From Hymenochaete sp. R1 (lineage: Eukaryota; Basidiomycota; Agaricomycetes; Hymenochaetales; Hymenochaetaceae), in the NCBI GenBank assembly GCA_019400425.1, contig JAFREE010000047.1, positions 62,001 through 126,000 of the forward strand: DNA of 64,000 nt. Direction: 5' to 3'. Below the pieces are notes generated by a model. It was not told where the DNA came from. It did not search any database and saw nothing but the letters and a program-made list of their open reading frames with translations. Both the position numbers and the translations under genes were made by a program. Shown here in pieces: positions 22,788-36,000 of this stretch; position 1 is the stretch's first letter, and each line of letters begins with the position of its first letter.

Positions 22788-24217
22788 ATGTCCTTCGAAA
22801 ATGCTGATGTTGATAAAGCTGTGGCCAATGGGCTGCCACCACCGCCCTTTGAGCTGCCTGTGAGACGAGCCAATGGCACAACTTCACTAGCATTTGGTAA
22901 ATAACGGCTTTCCGTATGATGTCAGGTCCCGGATAAGCCAGAAATCATCACCGAGAACATGTACAAATTGAACACACTTGCGAGTACACCGTACGTGCTT
23001 GAGCTTCTATCTGATTATTGCGAATTGGTTGAAAGACTAACGCTTTTCTTTCATGCGTGTGCAGGCGACAGAAGTTCCTCATGGATAAGCTCGTTGAACA
23101 CCTCCATGGATTTGTGAACGAGACAAAGTGCGTCGTATTCCCATCGTTAACGCCCGCCTCGATTTAAGCGTCGTGTTTTACTCATTTCATTGACTGTACC
23201 CAGCTTGACGACCGAAGAATGGATGTTTCTCATCAAGTTCCTCACAAGTGTGGGTCAGAAGTGCACTGACCTCCGACAAGAGTGCATCCTCCTCTCTGAC
23301 GTTCTTGGTCTCTCTGCTCTCGTTGATGCATTGAATAACCCCCCACTCGGAAACTGCACGGAGAGCAGCGTACTTGGGCCATTCTTCACAGTGGATGCGC
23401 ATGATAGTAAGCGTTGGGTTTAATGTCAAAAATACTATTAATTAACACGACGGGGATTTCGTGCAGTTGAGCAAGGGGGATCGATTGCTTCAGAAGGGAA
23501 GGGTGAATACCTATGGGTTGAAGGTCGGACATTGGATACGAAAGGTGCTCCGATACCTGACGTGGTCATCGAGACATGGGAAACTGACGAGTGAGTAAAT
23601 CACAAAGTGCCATTGACCGAGTGAGCCCAACGACGAGGAACCAGGAATGGCTTCTACGACACTCAATACAAGGATCGCTCCGAGCCAGATTGCAGAGGCC
23701 GACTGCGATCCGATAAGGATGGGAAGTTTGCGTATCGCGCTGTAGTACCTGTTGCATACCCAATTCCTGGTGATGTAAGCATAGTTGTTCTTTTCTTGTC
23801 CATCTTTGTGTTCACATTATTGGTAGGGACCTGTCGGAGAACTCCTGCTCAAACTGAGGCGTCACAATATGCGTCCCAACCACTTGCACATGATGTTAGA
23901 AAAGCCAGGGTACAACAAATTGACGACTGCGCTCTACCCGGAGGGCGACAATTTTCTCCAAAGCGACGCAGTGTTTGGAGTCAAGAAGAGTCTCACTGTA
24001 GTTAGTTGAACTTCTCCTTGCTTCATTGTCACTTATTTGACTACGTTCGTGTGTGCAGAAATTGGAGACGGTAAATTCCGGGTCCGAAGCGCGTGCTAAA
24101 GGTTTTGCGAAGGGAGATACGTTTAAACGTATTAAATTTGACTTCGTGCTTGGGACGGAGGAGGAAGTCAAGGCTGCCAGAGCTCAATATTCGAAGAGTG
24201 TAGGAGCTCAATTCTGA
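22788..24217 (+). CDS. Intradiol ring-cleavage dioxygenase (catechol/hydroxyquinol 1,2-type)
   Basis: Eight exons (22788-22859, 22926-22990, 23065-23127, 23204-23406, 23467-23590, 23645-23774, 23827-24000, 24059-24217) encode 329 aa. A helical N-terminal dimerisation part includes EEWMFLIKFLTSVGQKC and LSDVLGLSALVDALN. The catalytic beta-sandwich begins at SSVLGPFF and has WETDENGFYDTQY, DCRGRLRSDKDGKFAYR, YPIPGDGPVGELL and RPNHLHMML. The non-haem Fe(III) ligands of this family, two Tyr and two His, are present (Tyr in the FYDTQY and AYPIP regions; both His of NHLHM). Relatives open catechol or hydroxyquinol rings between the hydroxyls, feeding aromatic and lignin-derived carbon to the beta-ketoadipate pathway. 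No signal peptide, so intracellular. The exact substrate is not decidable by eye. Confidence 0.93.
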
Positions 24218-24437
24218 GAGCGAATACTATCCCAGAGTTTCCTATATACTCTATGTAATAAAGTCGAAAGTGAATCTATGCGTCGAACTTGAGCGTTGCT
24301 TATATGAGCTCAAGTATTGCAGTGTCGCAATTAGTATGTTTGAGTCCGTCGATCTTCGAAACACCGCCACATAGTAGCTTCAATGACGGTTTCGAGTTGT
24401 TGACGCGTCCGTCAGCGCGTGTCGTCTCGCTGCATCC

Positions 24438-27400
24438 ATGTCTTCATCATACAACTCACTTCCCTCGACGACGCACGTTTCAACGCCACTTACCTACTTT
24501 GTGGTGGGATGCTCGGAGTTTAGCCCACCGTACAGGGCTGAACACATTATACATGATCGACCGCACGATCAGACGAGTCGATGGAGCTCGGGGAAAGATA
24601 ATGCGACGCTGGGGCAGTCATGGCTAATGCTTGAGCTGGAAGTGCCATGCGTACTCGGTGAGTGCACTACTGCTTGTTACAACCCAACCCCGCAGCTCTG
24701 ATGCATGTATTTGAAACACAATGGACATGATCCATCAGAGAGCATAACATTCGGAAAGGTAGGCACTCTTTCGTTCATTAGAATCGAAAACATGCGTATT
24801 AATCCTACGTTACACCACAGTACTACAAATGTAAGTTTACTTTTGCTGCCTGGGGAACCCAGCCTTTGACGAAGCTCTTACGTTCCGGCTTCTGAAGTGC
24901 ACCCATGTAACATGAAAGACTTCGAGCTTCACATCGGCATGTCGAGGGAATACATGGCGCCTCTTCTCCACGCAGCACTCAAAAATGACTCGAGACCGGA
25001 AACGTTTGCTGTTCGGAATAGGAATAAAGATGGTGTAATAATCCCAACGAAATTCATTAAGGTTGTTGCGCTTTCGTGAGTGCCCCCTCGACTCTCCTTA
25101 ATTACTTATGAACTTGATGCACATCCCAGAGCTCATGGAACGAACTTCAACACGTCAATTTGGCACATTTCGCTTTTTGGTGTAGCAAATAAAAACTATA
25201 TGCAGAGAGTGTTGGATGACTATGATAACGTGAGTAACTTGGTCCAATTTTGAGTGGTCGGCTATACACGGAACATCGTTGTCGACTTATTGTTAGCAAA
25301 AGCTCTTCTCGCATTCCGTTTCTTTGGCTTTACTCGATTACAACATGCTGACCTTTGTGACATCAGAATCGCGAAGCACTCGCCATGCGACACATTCTTA
25401 AACACCTCCGACAACGACGTCATTTAACATCATACCGCCAGCTGCTACATCGTTCAAACGTCCAACTAGAACATCCACTCGTGTCGGAACTCTATGACAA
25501 CCTTGTTCTTCAAGGAGATTGGAGTAAGTCGGAACACATTCTTCAAAAGCTTGCATCCAAAGGTCTGCTCGACGAGTACATCATGTCTTGTGTCCCTCGT
25601 GCGCGGTGGAAACGCCTCCGCGGAACCGATGCAAACGGAGATGTGCCAAGTAAGCGTGGCGGACACGCGATGTGCATGGACGTTGAACAAGGCTTGATAT
25701 ATCTTTTTGGTGGGTTCGATGGGAGAAAGAGCCTAGACGATTTCTGGGTCTACAATGTCCATGAGGGACGTTGGCGCATAATCAGTCACAATACGTCGTC
25801 AGAGAAGAATGGACCTGGGCCACGGGCTTGCCATAAAATGGTTTTCGATTCACGGAATGGGTGTATTTACCTGCTCGGGAGACTAGGGGATAACGATTTT
25901 CAGTCGTTTGTTCCTCAGACAGAGACGGCTCCTAGCATAAACGTAGGTCCCGGAGCAAGTTTATCACCAGCTCTTTCGACGGATGTCGCAGTGAGAGACG
26001 TACCTGTACGAAGTGCTTGGAGGCGATCACTTGGGGTCGGAACGGGAACAGCGGTCCCTGTGGCTACGCCGCCTCCTACCACTTCTTCGCAAACAAGCCC
26101 GGCACTGGCACCGCCCAAACAGACCGGGCCACCTCTAGATTACTTCTCGGAGCTGCATCGGTATCGAACAAGAGGTATTGATCAGGGAGCTTGGGAGCTT
26201 TTAAATCATGATACAGGCGTTCGAACAGTTTCTTTTATTTCAGAATGAAATTGGTTCTAACGCTGACGTTCAGGGAATAGGAGGCCCGAAGCTTATTTAT
26301 GATCATCAGCTCGCTCTGGACACCGATTCACAGATCCTTTACGTTCATGGTGGACGCGTAGTGGATGGCGATCGGAGCTCGCCGAAGTTCTCTGGCATGT
26401 TCAGCTATGATCTTAGGTCAGGAAAATGGACCGCGATTCAGTAAGTTGTGCTTTTGTGATAGTGACTGACGATCCTAAGTTCTGATCGGTACCAAGAACG
26501 AATCCGGAAAACTCCACATTCGCACCTCGATTCGGGCATTCGATGCTCTTTGAACCGTCACAAAAGAAGCTTTTTCTCTTTGCCGGCCAGAAGGATGAGA
26601 ACATGTCAAATTTGACAGATATGTGGGACTTTGATATCGCAACTAGGATGCTCTCAGAGCGCTTTCAAAATGTTGAAAGTGTCGGTGGTCCTGAGGCGTG
26701 CTTTGCACAGCGCGCAGTCATCGATCCCGGCCTGAAGGAGATTTATGTGTGAGTTTTGCGTTGCTACATCGTCGAAGCCGATTGAATTTTCTGACGAAAT
26801 CTGCTCAAAAGTTTCGCAGGTCTCACGAAGAACATCCAATCGTCCCTAGGATTATCCGTTTCGTTAATGAAATATGAATATAACCCAGGAATGTGGATGA
26901 GAGTACCTTCAGCGCAATCTTTATCTCGATCGCGCTCACCTATAGACTCTCGACACTCACAACCTTCCCTCAAGCGTCAACGAAGTGAAGAAGGGAATGA
27001 ATCTTCAACGAGGATATCGAGCGGTTCCGAAAGTGGTGACGAAGAACCAGTGGCGCGATGTGCTTGTCAAGTTGTTTACGACCAAACATCTAGAACGTTC
27101 TACCTCTTGGGTGGGAATGCGGGGTTGACGCGGCGAGATACCGTGGGGTCTGGCACCCCAGAGGCGGAAGAGCGCCTTGACGACTTTTGGAGTATGAAAT
27201 TGGAGAGGTACTTGCAGCTAGCTGTCATCCCAGCGGGTCAAATTCTCAAAGCAAATTCATATTTCATAGACCTTCACGAGAAGACATCATCCGCCGTGCA
27301 CTGTTTGAAACCCGAACACAACAGTACGCCACCATCTTCCTCTATATTGAGTCAGGCTTGAAATCTGACGTTCCGTTAATCTCCATCGTCCAGGTTCAAG

Positions 27401-28126
27401 GAAATGTGCGAAGATGCTGCGCCCGTATCGGCGTTGTCATTCCTTCAAAACACCGTTTCCTCCGTTGTGGATCATGGAGATCACGAGGAAGCTTCTGAAT
27501 TCCGGTCCTTGCTTTCTCATCTCTTCGCGCGTTCGCTAGCCGAATCTCCGTCCCCGCACTCCTCCACAAACGTCAGCAACTCTGGTATAGGGCTGGCGTT
27601 CGCCACCCACACTACCGGGAATTTCAACAACACGTCAAGACATCAAATAAGCAGGGCGCCGGATCGAGATCGCCGTGGACGAGGCCAGGAGCCTGGAACA
27701 CCAGGCGGTTCAGTTTCGGGTTCAGAATCCAGGTCGAGCTCGTCTTGTAGATCCGGTTCGGGAGAGTGGACATGCGAGTTAAAGGAGAGAAACGGCGGCG
27801 ACGGTAATCCAGCTGTAGATGAGGACTCTCCTATGTTAGATGGTCCAACGCTTGTACCCCCTCAAGCAACACAGGTCGTTCATTCGGGCCGTGGGGCGGG
27901 TGACTATAGTGACGAGATCGGTACTCGCTATCGCGAAACTTCAAATGACGCCATTCCGGACGACCCAATCGAGTTCGAGGTGAGGGGGCATAATCGGTCG
28001 TTGAGTGATGCGCGATTCGTGCAAAGAACAGCGGTGTTCGAGGGGTTACTGCGATTTGTGAGTAGGAAAGGTTACACGAAACAGCCAGATGGACTTCTTG
28101 TGGACTTGCTGGCAAATGTGGATTGA
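24438..28126 (+). CDS. MKLN1: Muskelin homologue (discoidin-LisH/CTLH-kelch)
   Basis: Eleven exons (24438-24657, 24740-24759, 24821-24830, 24898-25075, 25130-25229, 25367-26218, 26274-26440, 26497-26748, 26812-27207, 27270-27323, 27394-28126) give about 993 aa. Residues 1-176 form a discoidin-like domain (VVGCSEFSPPYRAEHIIHDRP, DQTSRWSS, SITFGKY, FNTSIWHISLFGV). A LisH/CTLH-like helical part follows (LEHPLVSELYDNLVLQGDW, SEHILQKL). Kelch repeats start at RGGHAMCMDVEQGLIYLFGG and continue through GGPKLIYDHQLALD, FGHSMLFEPSQKKLFLFAG and CACQVVYDQTSRTFYLLGGN. Domain order and these motifs match muskelin, a substrate-linked subunit of the CTLH/GID ubiquitin ligase in animals. A Ser/Arg/Gly-rich insert near the C-terminus and Pro/Thr-rich insert in the first kelch blades look lineage-specific. 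Exon 3 (10 nt) is the least certain junction. Confidence 0.87.
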
Positions 28127-28337
28127 TGAAATGCACGTTCGCAATCTAAACAACGTCATCCCCGATGATTATGACTGACGACTTGATTCACGACTTGAAT
28201 TTTTTTTATGCATTGTCGCATGTAATCTGGTACAATTGGCATTATGGATACACATACTCCTTTCGCATTGCTATAGCCTCCAATAGAATTTTTCATTTCA
28301 CTTCCTTTCGTATTACGCGTCTGCGTAGGCACAGTAT

Positions 28338-28936
28338 CTATTCATCAAGGTTGATCGCCTTTCCAAACTTTGCATAGAGCATGACTTTTAGTTGCTTCAT
28401 TTCTTCCTCGCACAATTCTTGGTCAGACGAAGTTTTGGAGATTTGCTCGTCGACAACGCTGACATCGTGCTCAATCCGTTTGAGCGCACGGGCGGGCGGT
28501 AAATGGACGAAGGTTTCTCCTATTCGATATCTGCAGAAAAAAAGTAATGCTGCGTAAGACTGATGTCGAAGAGCATTACCCTCGTGCGATCACGCCGCAA
28601 GAGGTGCGAAAGAGTTCAACTTACAGAATTGGTTGGTCCTCGTCGGCCAATTCGAGTTCCATGGCAAGGTCATCTAAAGCCTCCTTTTCTTCCTAAAAAT
28701 ACGCTCTGAGATGAATGAAACGTTCTTGGAGCATGCGTAAGGCCGAATTTACCTTCAATCTGTTCAAATCGGCATCGAAGGCCCGGAATCGGCCATTAAG
28801 CTTAGAGAATGCGCATATCCGCTGTTGGTCCTCCCAAGTAACCTCTGCGTCGTTAGATTCCTCCTCTTGCTGTAACTGAAGTGAAGCGTAAGCTCAATGG
28901 CTGAGATAAGAGCCCACAAGTCCTTGCCATCCGCAT
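28338..28936 (-). CDS. GIM3: Prefoldin subunit 4
   Basis: Exons 28936-28928, 28875-28753, 28692-28625 and 28530-28338 give 130 aa, the normal size. The sequence MRMLQQEEESND, VTWEDQQRICAFSKLN, LKEEKEALDDLAMELELADED, YRIGETFVHLP and KQLKVMLYAKFGKAINL is the standard prefoldin-beta-type coiled coil, beta hairpins and C-terminal signature of subunit 4. Prefoldin is the hexameric jellyfish-shaped chaperone that hands nascent actin and tubulin to CCT. The first exon is only nine bases (ATGCGGATG) and is followed by GCAAGG, so intron 1 is a GC-AG intron. Its 3' end converges with muskelin 211 bp away. Confidence 0.92.
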
Positions 28937-29213
28937 TTTACTTCTAGAGCTGTCCTTCGGAATGTGGTAGTAGATATAGCGAGTCAGAGACAAAGCTAGT
29001 AGAGGGTGTGCAGCACGACGAGTTCACGTTGGCACCAAAAATCATGTGATTAGTCTACGTTGCTTATTTTGGAAAGTAAAGACGCTCCCATTTTTATCTC
29101 GACTTGTTCCATCATCCTACTTAACCTACTCTCACCGAATCTCTGTCTTCAATCCCGTTCTACATCTCACGTTTCGACTACAGAATAATCTATCAATGTT
29201 TCCGGAATCTTCA

Positions 29214-29631
29214 TGAGTTTTCAAGATACCAAACCGTACGACTTTTTGGTGCCACATTTCCGCGAGCCCGGGGAAGCTCAAGCCTTTCAAACTTCGAAGA
29301 AGTCTCATAAGCGATCAAACTTCGAAGCAACATTGCTTGGCGAGTGCTGATATGTTCCAGGAGGTCTGAAGAAGCATTATTGAGATGCTGTCGGGTTATC
29401 TCTACGACTAACAAAGATTCCGGAGGAAGCATCTTATCCCCATCACGAGATAATCCGCCTTCGTGTTCCGACTCGGAGGGGACGTGGGATACCGTGCAAT
29501 ATTCTGGCGATACCTGCGCCACTCTGGGGTCCTACTTGTACTTGAATTTCAGCGTCGACGATGTTATACGAGCTATCCTGGTGAATCGGGCTGATGGTTT
29601 ATGTGAAAATGGCGAGACTAGAGTTGAGTAG
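29214..29631 (+). CDS. Possible small unknown protein (weak)
   Basis: A 45-codon ORF starting at ATG 29214 (MSFQDTKPYDFLVPHFREPG) can be joined to the frame ending at 29631 (SPSRDNPPSCSDSEGTWDTV) through an intron with a weak donor GTGCTG near 29341, a good branch site CGACTAAC near 29409 and acceptor GGAAG near 29430, giving about 112 aa. CT-rich DNA upstream and divergence from prefoldin suggest a promoter. However, an open minus-strand frame covers the same DNA (29522-29211) and no family is recognised. Either strand, or neither, may be real. Confidence 0.3.
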
Positions 29632-32600
29632 TGGGTACGTATGAAAGGAAGTGATTTCAAAGTATGAGCACTCAATTCATATTTGACATAGATGCGTCAA
29701 GAAGTGTTCGTCTCGAGACTATGTCAATGTCAAGTGGAGCTTCACATATTTCATGCTGCCTCGGTACCAAGTACTAAACGGCACAATCTCTTGCGGGTGC
29801 AGTCTCCGTCCAGAAAATAGATCAAGGACCGTTGTTGTTGGCGATCCTGAAGATATCTTCGGCTAACTTCCCTATGATTGCTGAGTATATGTACGATTAC
29901 ACGTCCTGATCAAGGTCATTCATTTCATTGTAGTCACGAGAGCTACACGCATCAATTGCGAAGGGACGGTGTCTTACATGCGGCGGCATGAGCTTCCGCG
30001 GAACAAGTCACCGTCGCGTTGCAGGGGCGAGAGGAATCTTGCCTGTGGCAAGAGCACCCAATTCAACGGCTTGAACGGTTCGGAAGGGATAGTTCGGCAG
30101 GCATTAGCCGTTAGGCTTTAGACATCAGAAAGTTGTGGCGCTTGACGGTGCGGGAAGCTTGGAACACAAAAAGGAAAGCTCAAGACGCCTTATCTCCCCA
30201 TGGACCCAGAAAAGTCGCAAACCCTGGCTTGAAAGCACTTTTGATTATTTGCACACCAGACCGACAATGCCCAAGGCGTAAAGATGGTGCTGTGCAAGTT
30301 GTTCAAGGCCCGGGGAAAGCAACATTCTCGACCTCTTCGGTACCGAAATCTCCACCTTCCTCTTTACGATGTCTCGGTTGCATCGATATCTAGTCGTTGC
30401 CATCCGTAATGGAGCTAACGTGGGCGCTGATCCAGTAGATCCTTCAGATCGTCTCGTGCACGTAACGTGTCGAAATACCCCATAAGCAACAGATTGGACG
30501 GATGGACTTCCCGATTTGACCTTTCAATCGGTCGAGAGTTAGCTCAACTAGGTCAGATGCCTTGGTAAGGTCTTTCCCCCTCCCCTCTCTTTTCTCGCGT
30601 CGCGGGAGGCGCAAAGGAAACGTGCATCTCGGAACATCGCATGCTTTGGATAAATGACTCGCTATTTCAAATCACACGGAAAGAAGTATATTATTTGACT
30701 TGAAGACGGAAGCAGGGCGGAGAAAACGGTGATAGCTACCCAGCGGTCGAAGAAGCTGATGTTGGAGAACCGTGCGACGCTTCCACAACTGTTGCGCTCG
30801 TCTCGCTGTTCGTGTCAGCAACGTGTCTGTTATACGCTTTGGGCGACCAAAATTGACATCTCGACCGAACATTCGAATGGGTTGGTATCTGAAAGGCTTC
30901 ATAAGGCTTCTTACGCCACAAATAAACTAGAAATGATAAAGAGAAGTGATAAGGTCGTCGATAGTTTTCGGAAGCTTTCCTCGTAAAATTAAACATTTCC
31001 GTGAGGCAAGAGAGGTAAGAGCTTATTTTCTTGCTGTGCTTTGCACATTGTCGTCAAGCTACCAGCACAGCTTGAACATCGATCTAAACCCGATTGGAGT
31101 CGTTCGCCCTCATTCAACGTGTGGCGTCAACCAAGACCAAGGCTTTTTACTTGCAATGTGAAGTCGGGGAAGGGGAGGGAAAGCCGCGGGGTCATGTAAC
31201 ATATAACTGTGTTTCAGTGGACCATTATTACATTGAAATCATAGTTCACCCAGGTCCGTTTCTCCCTTCTCCCTCATCCAAGAATAGCGGTGTCAACACG
31301 AGCGACTGTCTCGTAATAAATCTCCATGGGCATGGGCTTCAGTATGTACTTTTTGAGTATTCTATCACTTATTACAGATCTATGTTTCGGATATGAAAAA
31401 GATCGTGGAGCGCGGATCGAACGTGGGGCTATGTCTTACATTTGGCATTAGCATACTCTATGAGATATCGTAGAGTCCATCAAAGGAAAGACTTCAAGTA
31501 CGATTTGGAGACCGTGAAACATGGAAAAAAGAAGGATGGTTCGGATGTCCATGACTACGATGGTGGATGCAAGGGTTAACGTTCCAGCTGGCCCGTTCCG
31601 TATCGTATCGCACGCACGTAGGAGCGCCAAGTCAAACAGTGGTCCTACTTACTCACACATTGAAGGCGCTCAATCTGAGTGAGTACGATCGCACGCCGAT
31701 CATTTGATACCCTATCCTACCTCCCGCCAACTCCATACCATCATGATCTAGCTGAGGTAGCCACGCATTACTCATGCCAAACGACATTTGCGGACCCCGG
31801 TGGCTTACATTGGCGTTGTGTTATAATTCAAGCCTGAGCGGTGAACACGCGGCGCATCATCGCAGCATTGCATATAATATTCAGTTCAGTTTTTCCTCTT
31901 GAGTTTCCGCCTACTATGCGCTGTCTACGTCCGTCATCAGAATGGATTGTCTGGCGATCCACCATCGCGCCGAGGCTGTTGTTTGAAATGTTAGGTTAAT
32001 GAATGAGACCGACGATCACCAACATGTTCAGGAGCTCCCGTTGTTTCATATAAGTACCAGACCCCGACCAACAGTACAATATCAAATGTGTAGAAAACGT
32101 TGGGAGTCCATGCTTTACGAATTCCAAATCGGCACTCCCACACTTGACGGTGGAGGGAGGGAGGGCCTTAGATGTTTTCCTCACCACACTAAAGACTGAA
32201 TGGAGAACTTGTAGTATTCCAACATTTCTCAACGAGGGGATACAACAAAGAAATGTTAATTTGTTTTATTCTAATTTTGTAGTAAGTATAGAGCACGAAA
32301 AAAGGGGAAAGAGTGAATGTGCGAATCCTGGTATATTGTGCGGGTATGAGAGTACGAGTACGACAACATGCGAACAAACGAAAAAGGGTTTCAAATGCGG
32401 CCGAGGGACAGGAGGATAGTGAAAGGGCACAATAAATAAGTTATGATACAAATGAGCCGCGCTCTCGCAATCTGCTGCAATGAATACGGAAGTGCGCTTC
32501 AGAAGAGGGAACATAGTAATGCATGAGTTATACCTCATATGCGGCGAGAGTAAAGAAAGGCAGGAATGGAACGTATGCTGCAAGTGATATGGGTACGTAC

Positions 32601-33061
32601 AGGTGAATGGTCATTTTTGAAGGAAAGGTGACAGACGACGAAGAAGAACCACATGAGAAAAAGGTGCGAGAATAAGACGATAAAGAAAACAAAAGAGCGG
32701 GGTGTATCGAAGGCGAAAGCGGATCCATCCTCCGGTAGGACAGAACCAATAAATCAGTAATAATGCAAACAAACACTCGATCCAATGTTCGAAGTTAAGC
32801 AGAAAGGGGAGAATGCGATGTAAATGGTATACATTGATGGAAAGTGAACGTGAAGTAGGAAAAGAATGAATAAAGGTAATGAAAGGAAAGGATGCAAAAA
32901 GAACGACAATAATTAAACAAACAGAGGGAAGGCGGATAGAGGTAGAATTATTCCTTTGATGAATACACTGGGTGTTATGGAGAGTACAAGTGTCGACTTC
33001 GATAAAATTGGACGGTAAAAGTGTGTTGTTTGAGGGGTGGTCGTAAGACACTGCGAGCTCT
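29632..33061. other. Gene-poor 3.4-kb region
   Basis: Only scattered ORFs under 110 codons on both strands, without recognisable proteins, splice continuity or signal peptides. The right part (about 32000-33060) is AT-rich and is probably 3' flank of the transcription-factor gene. No inverted-repeat element, tRNA or rRNA was found by eye. Confidence 0.5.
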
Positions 33062-36000
33062 TCAGGACATCAACCTGAAACAACAAAATGATTAGCAACA
33101 CTGCTCTCAACGGCCCGTACTATGAGTGACCGAATCGGCTCTTCCCGTAGGCACATGCGTGGCATCAGGTCGGGTAGACACAGATGCCGCGTGACGAACG
33201 AAAAGAGGAACATGTTTCGACGAGAAGGGCCTGGAGTTTGGGATCAAGGTCTGAGACTCACCACGGTGATGGAGGAAACGAGCCAACGCGAGTGGCCTGC
33301 TCAGCGCCGTACATAGCACCGCCGACAGGTACACACCCACTTCCGCCTCCTATACCCGGGCTACCCGTGTCCCCTGAGGCACCGGAGTCTCCCATCATGG
33401 AAAAATACTCGAGCTCCTGACCGTGCGATTGTACGTGACCGCCATGGTTGTTCGAGAAGGGGTTGCTAGTAGCCGGAGACATGTACGATAGAGATATTTC
33501 GTCGTACGACCCACTTCCCATATTCCCGACACCGAGAGGCCCGTTCAGTCCAAGTCCCATGCCTTCCCCACCGGCAAGGGAAACCGGAGGAAGCATCGTC
33601 GTGGGCGTAGGGTCGCTAGACGGCCTCATGTCGTCGAAATCCGAGCTCGCTGAGAGTGTCGTGCTGACAGAACGCGCTGAACCAGGCATCGGAGGAACGC
33701 CATTACTGCTACCCAAACTGCTGATACTTCCGCGATGGCCTTGTATGATGTGGTTCATGCCCATACCGGGGAACTCAAACAGTAGTGGCGAAGGCTCGCG
33801 TGATTGCATCTGAGGAACATGCATATGATTACCCTCGTGGTGCATCCCATACTGGACGCCATGAAGATCCAATGCCGAAGGAATGGCGACTGGACTTTGC
33901 TGGATAGGGCAGACCATTGTCCAAACAGTCCCAGACTGTACAGCCATTTGAATGTTGTTGACGTTTCCCCAATGTTCAGAAAGCCTCGCCAAGAAGTTGT
34001 TGCAAACACCGAGGTTGACCTCGGCGAATCGGCCGCGATTGACCTTCTCCATAGACTGCGCCTGGGACTCCCGAGGAGAGGAAGAAGGTGACGTGTTGGT
34101 GGAAGCTCGTTGTTCCAGCTCTGCCCTAGATTCGAGAGCGAAGACGCGCGCTGCAAGTGCCAGAGGGAAATCGAGGAATGGGAAGGATGTAACGGCTTTT
34201 GCTCCATCAACTTGCTCAAGCATCACAACGACGTCCAGAATAGAACGAGCACACTGAAGAAATAAAAATAATGTAAGCGTATCGTTTATAAAGTATTCGA
34301 AATTAAGTGCTTACCTCCTGGACAACATCCGAGAGTCCGACGCCTGAAGAACCACTCATATTCCTGAATACGGATGACGCATTTCCGACAATACCCAATG
34401 AATTCATGACGAGATGGAGTATCAGGTAAATCATCTCATTACCAGGACCCGACTGCTTTGCACGCCTAAAGTTGCTCAGCGAAAGCGTAAGGTGCATGGG
34501 AAGAGACAACTGGATGGCGTTCAAACGAGTGAGAATATCATGAAGCTCTGGCGAGATCGCGTTCGGAGATGCATCCCCGGATGATGACGCCTGAGATTGT
34601 TGAGGCGAGTGTTGCGAGGATGGTTGGAAGTTCAGAGCTTGTAACATCTGGTCCCGTAGAGCAAGGAGATCGTATAAGATTAAAAACGGCGTTTCGGAGG
34701 CAGTCTGAAGCTCTGAGCTTCCCGCCGAGAGAGGCGAAGAGCTCGATATGCATGAAGGGACGGCGGTGGTGCACCCCTGAAGACTCAGATTTGCAGGGTT
34801 ACCAGTCACTGTATGTGCGTCATTAAAAGTCTAAAGTCAGTCACACGTGTCTTTGACGCGATATTAAAATTCGAGAAAAAAGGATCCGCGTCGTGTTGGA
34901 AAGTCGTACAAAGAATGGCAAACACGTACAGAACGAGGAAAGAATATCCAGGGTAACAACAGCCCACCATGTTTGACGCAGATCGTTTTGTTCGTGTTCC
35001 GTTGGGAGAGACTTGATCGTGTCCTCATTGCCTAAACCCAAGTCTCGCGCCATCTGAACCGCAAGCTACGCGTTGTATAGGTTTAGCAACGTCGAAGGTT
35101 AGGCGAGCCACGACACACTTACAGCACTGTAGAGGTTTAATCCGTTCTCCCTCCCGGTCCCATATTCGCCCCATGAAAGCAGCACAAGTGAGTGAAGGTT
35201 CTCTACGCTTGGCGTGTAGACAAGAGGCACGATCAAATCTTTCGCCATCTCGAGGTACGGCTCGCCAAGGTGTGACTTCGCCGCCCCGGGACCGGAGGCC
35301 GTGCCGAGTTGGATGCCAGGAGAGTGGGCGTCGTACGAGAACCTATGCACGGTAGAAAGTATGAAGCGTCAGTCATTTGTTCTGCTGGGGCGTCGTTGAA
35401 ACGATGGGAAGGCTTAGGAACAAGCCGCAGCAGCAGGCACTGGTGATCGACAGGTGAGGGACCTTCGGACGTCCAAATGGGGGACGGACTCATGAAACGC
35501 GCCGACCGATCCGTTCGGGCGGCCATCAACGAGCCGGAGTCGAACCACCACATAGAATTTGAAAGTTCAAAAGTTCGGTTGGAAACGGCAGAAAGCAGTG
35601 GTATGCAACAAGAAAAGTGAGGAACAAGTAAAACGATAACGAACCTCAGACTAAGAGCAGCTATACAGTTCGCTACTGGAGCAGGTAGAGCTCTTTCTCT
35701 CCAGGTATGCTTGAGAGCTTCGACATGCAGCCAGAGGAATCTTTCACCACCCTCCTGCTCAAAGTTCTCTTGATAGAGCTCGAGCGCACGCTCCATCATC
35801 CCGGAGGCTGGTTGGGTGGGCCGGACCGGGTCGAAACACGAAGAGTGGGCATGTGCAAATGTATTTGAACCATGATAGGGGGAATGCTGCGTGTGTGCAT
35901 ATGGATCTTCTAATGCGAGATCACGGAAGGAATTGAGCGGAGAGAGGCCAAGGAGTGAAGGCGTGCTGTGACCTGACTGAGGGTGGCGACGGAAATGGGG

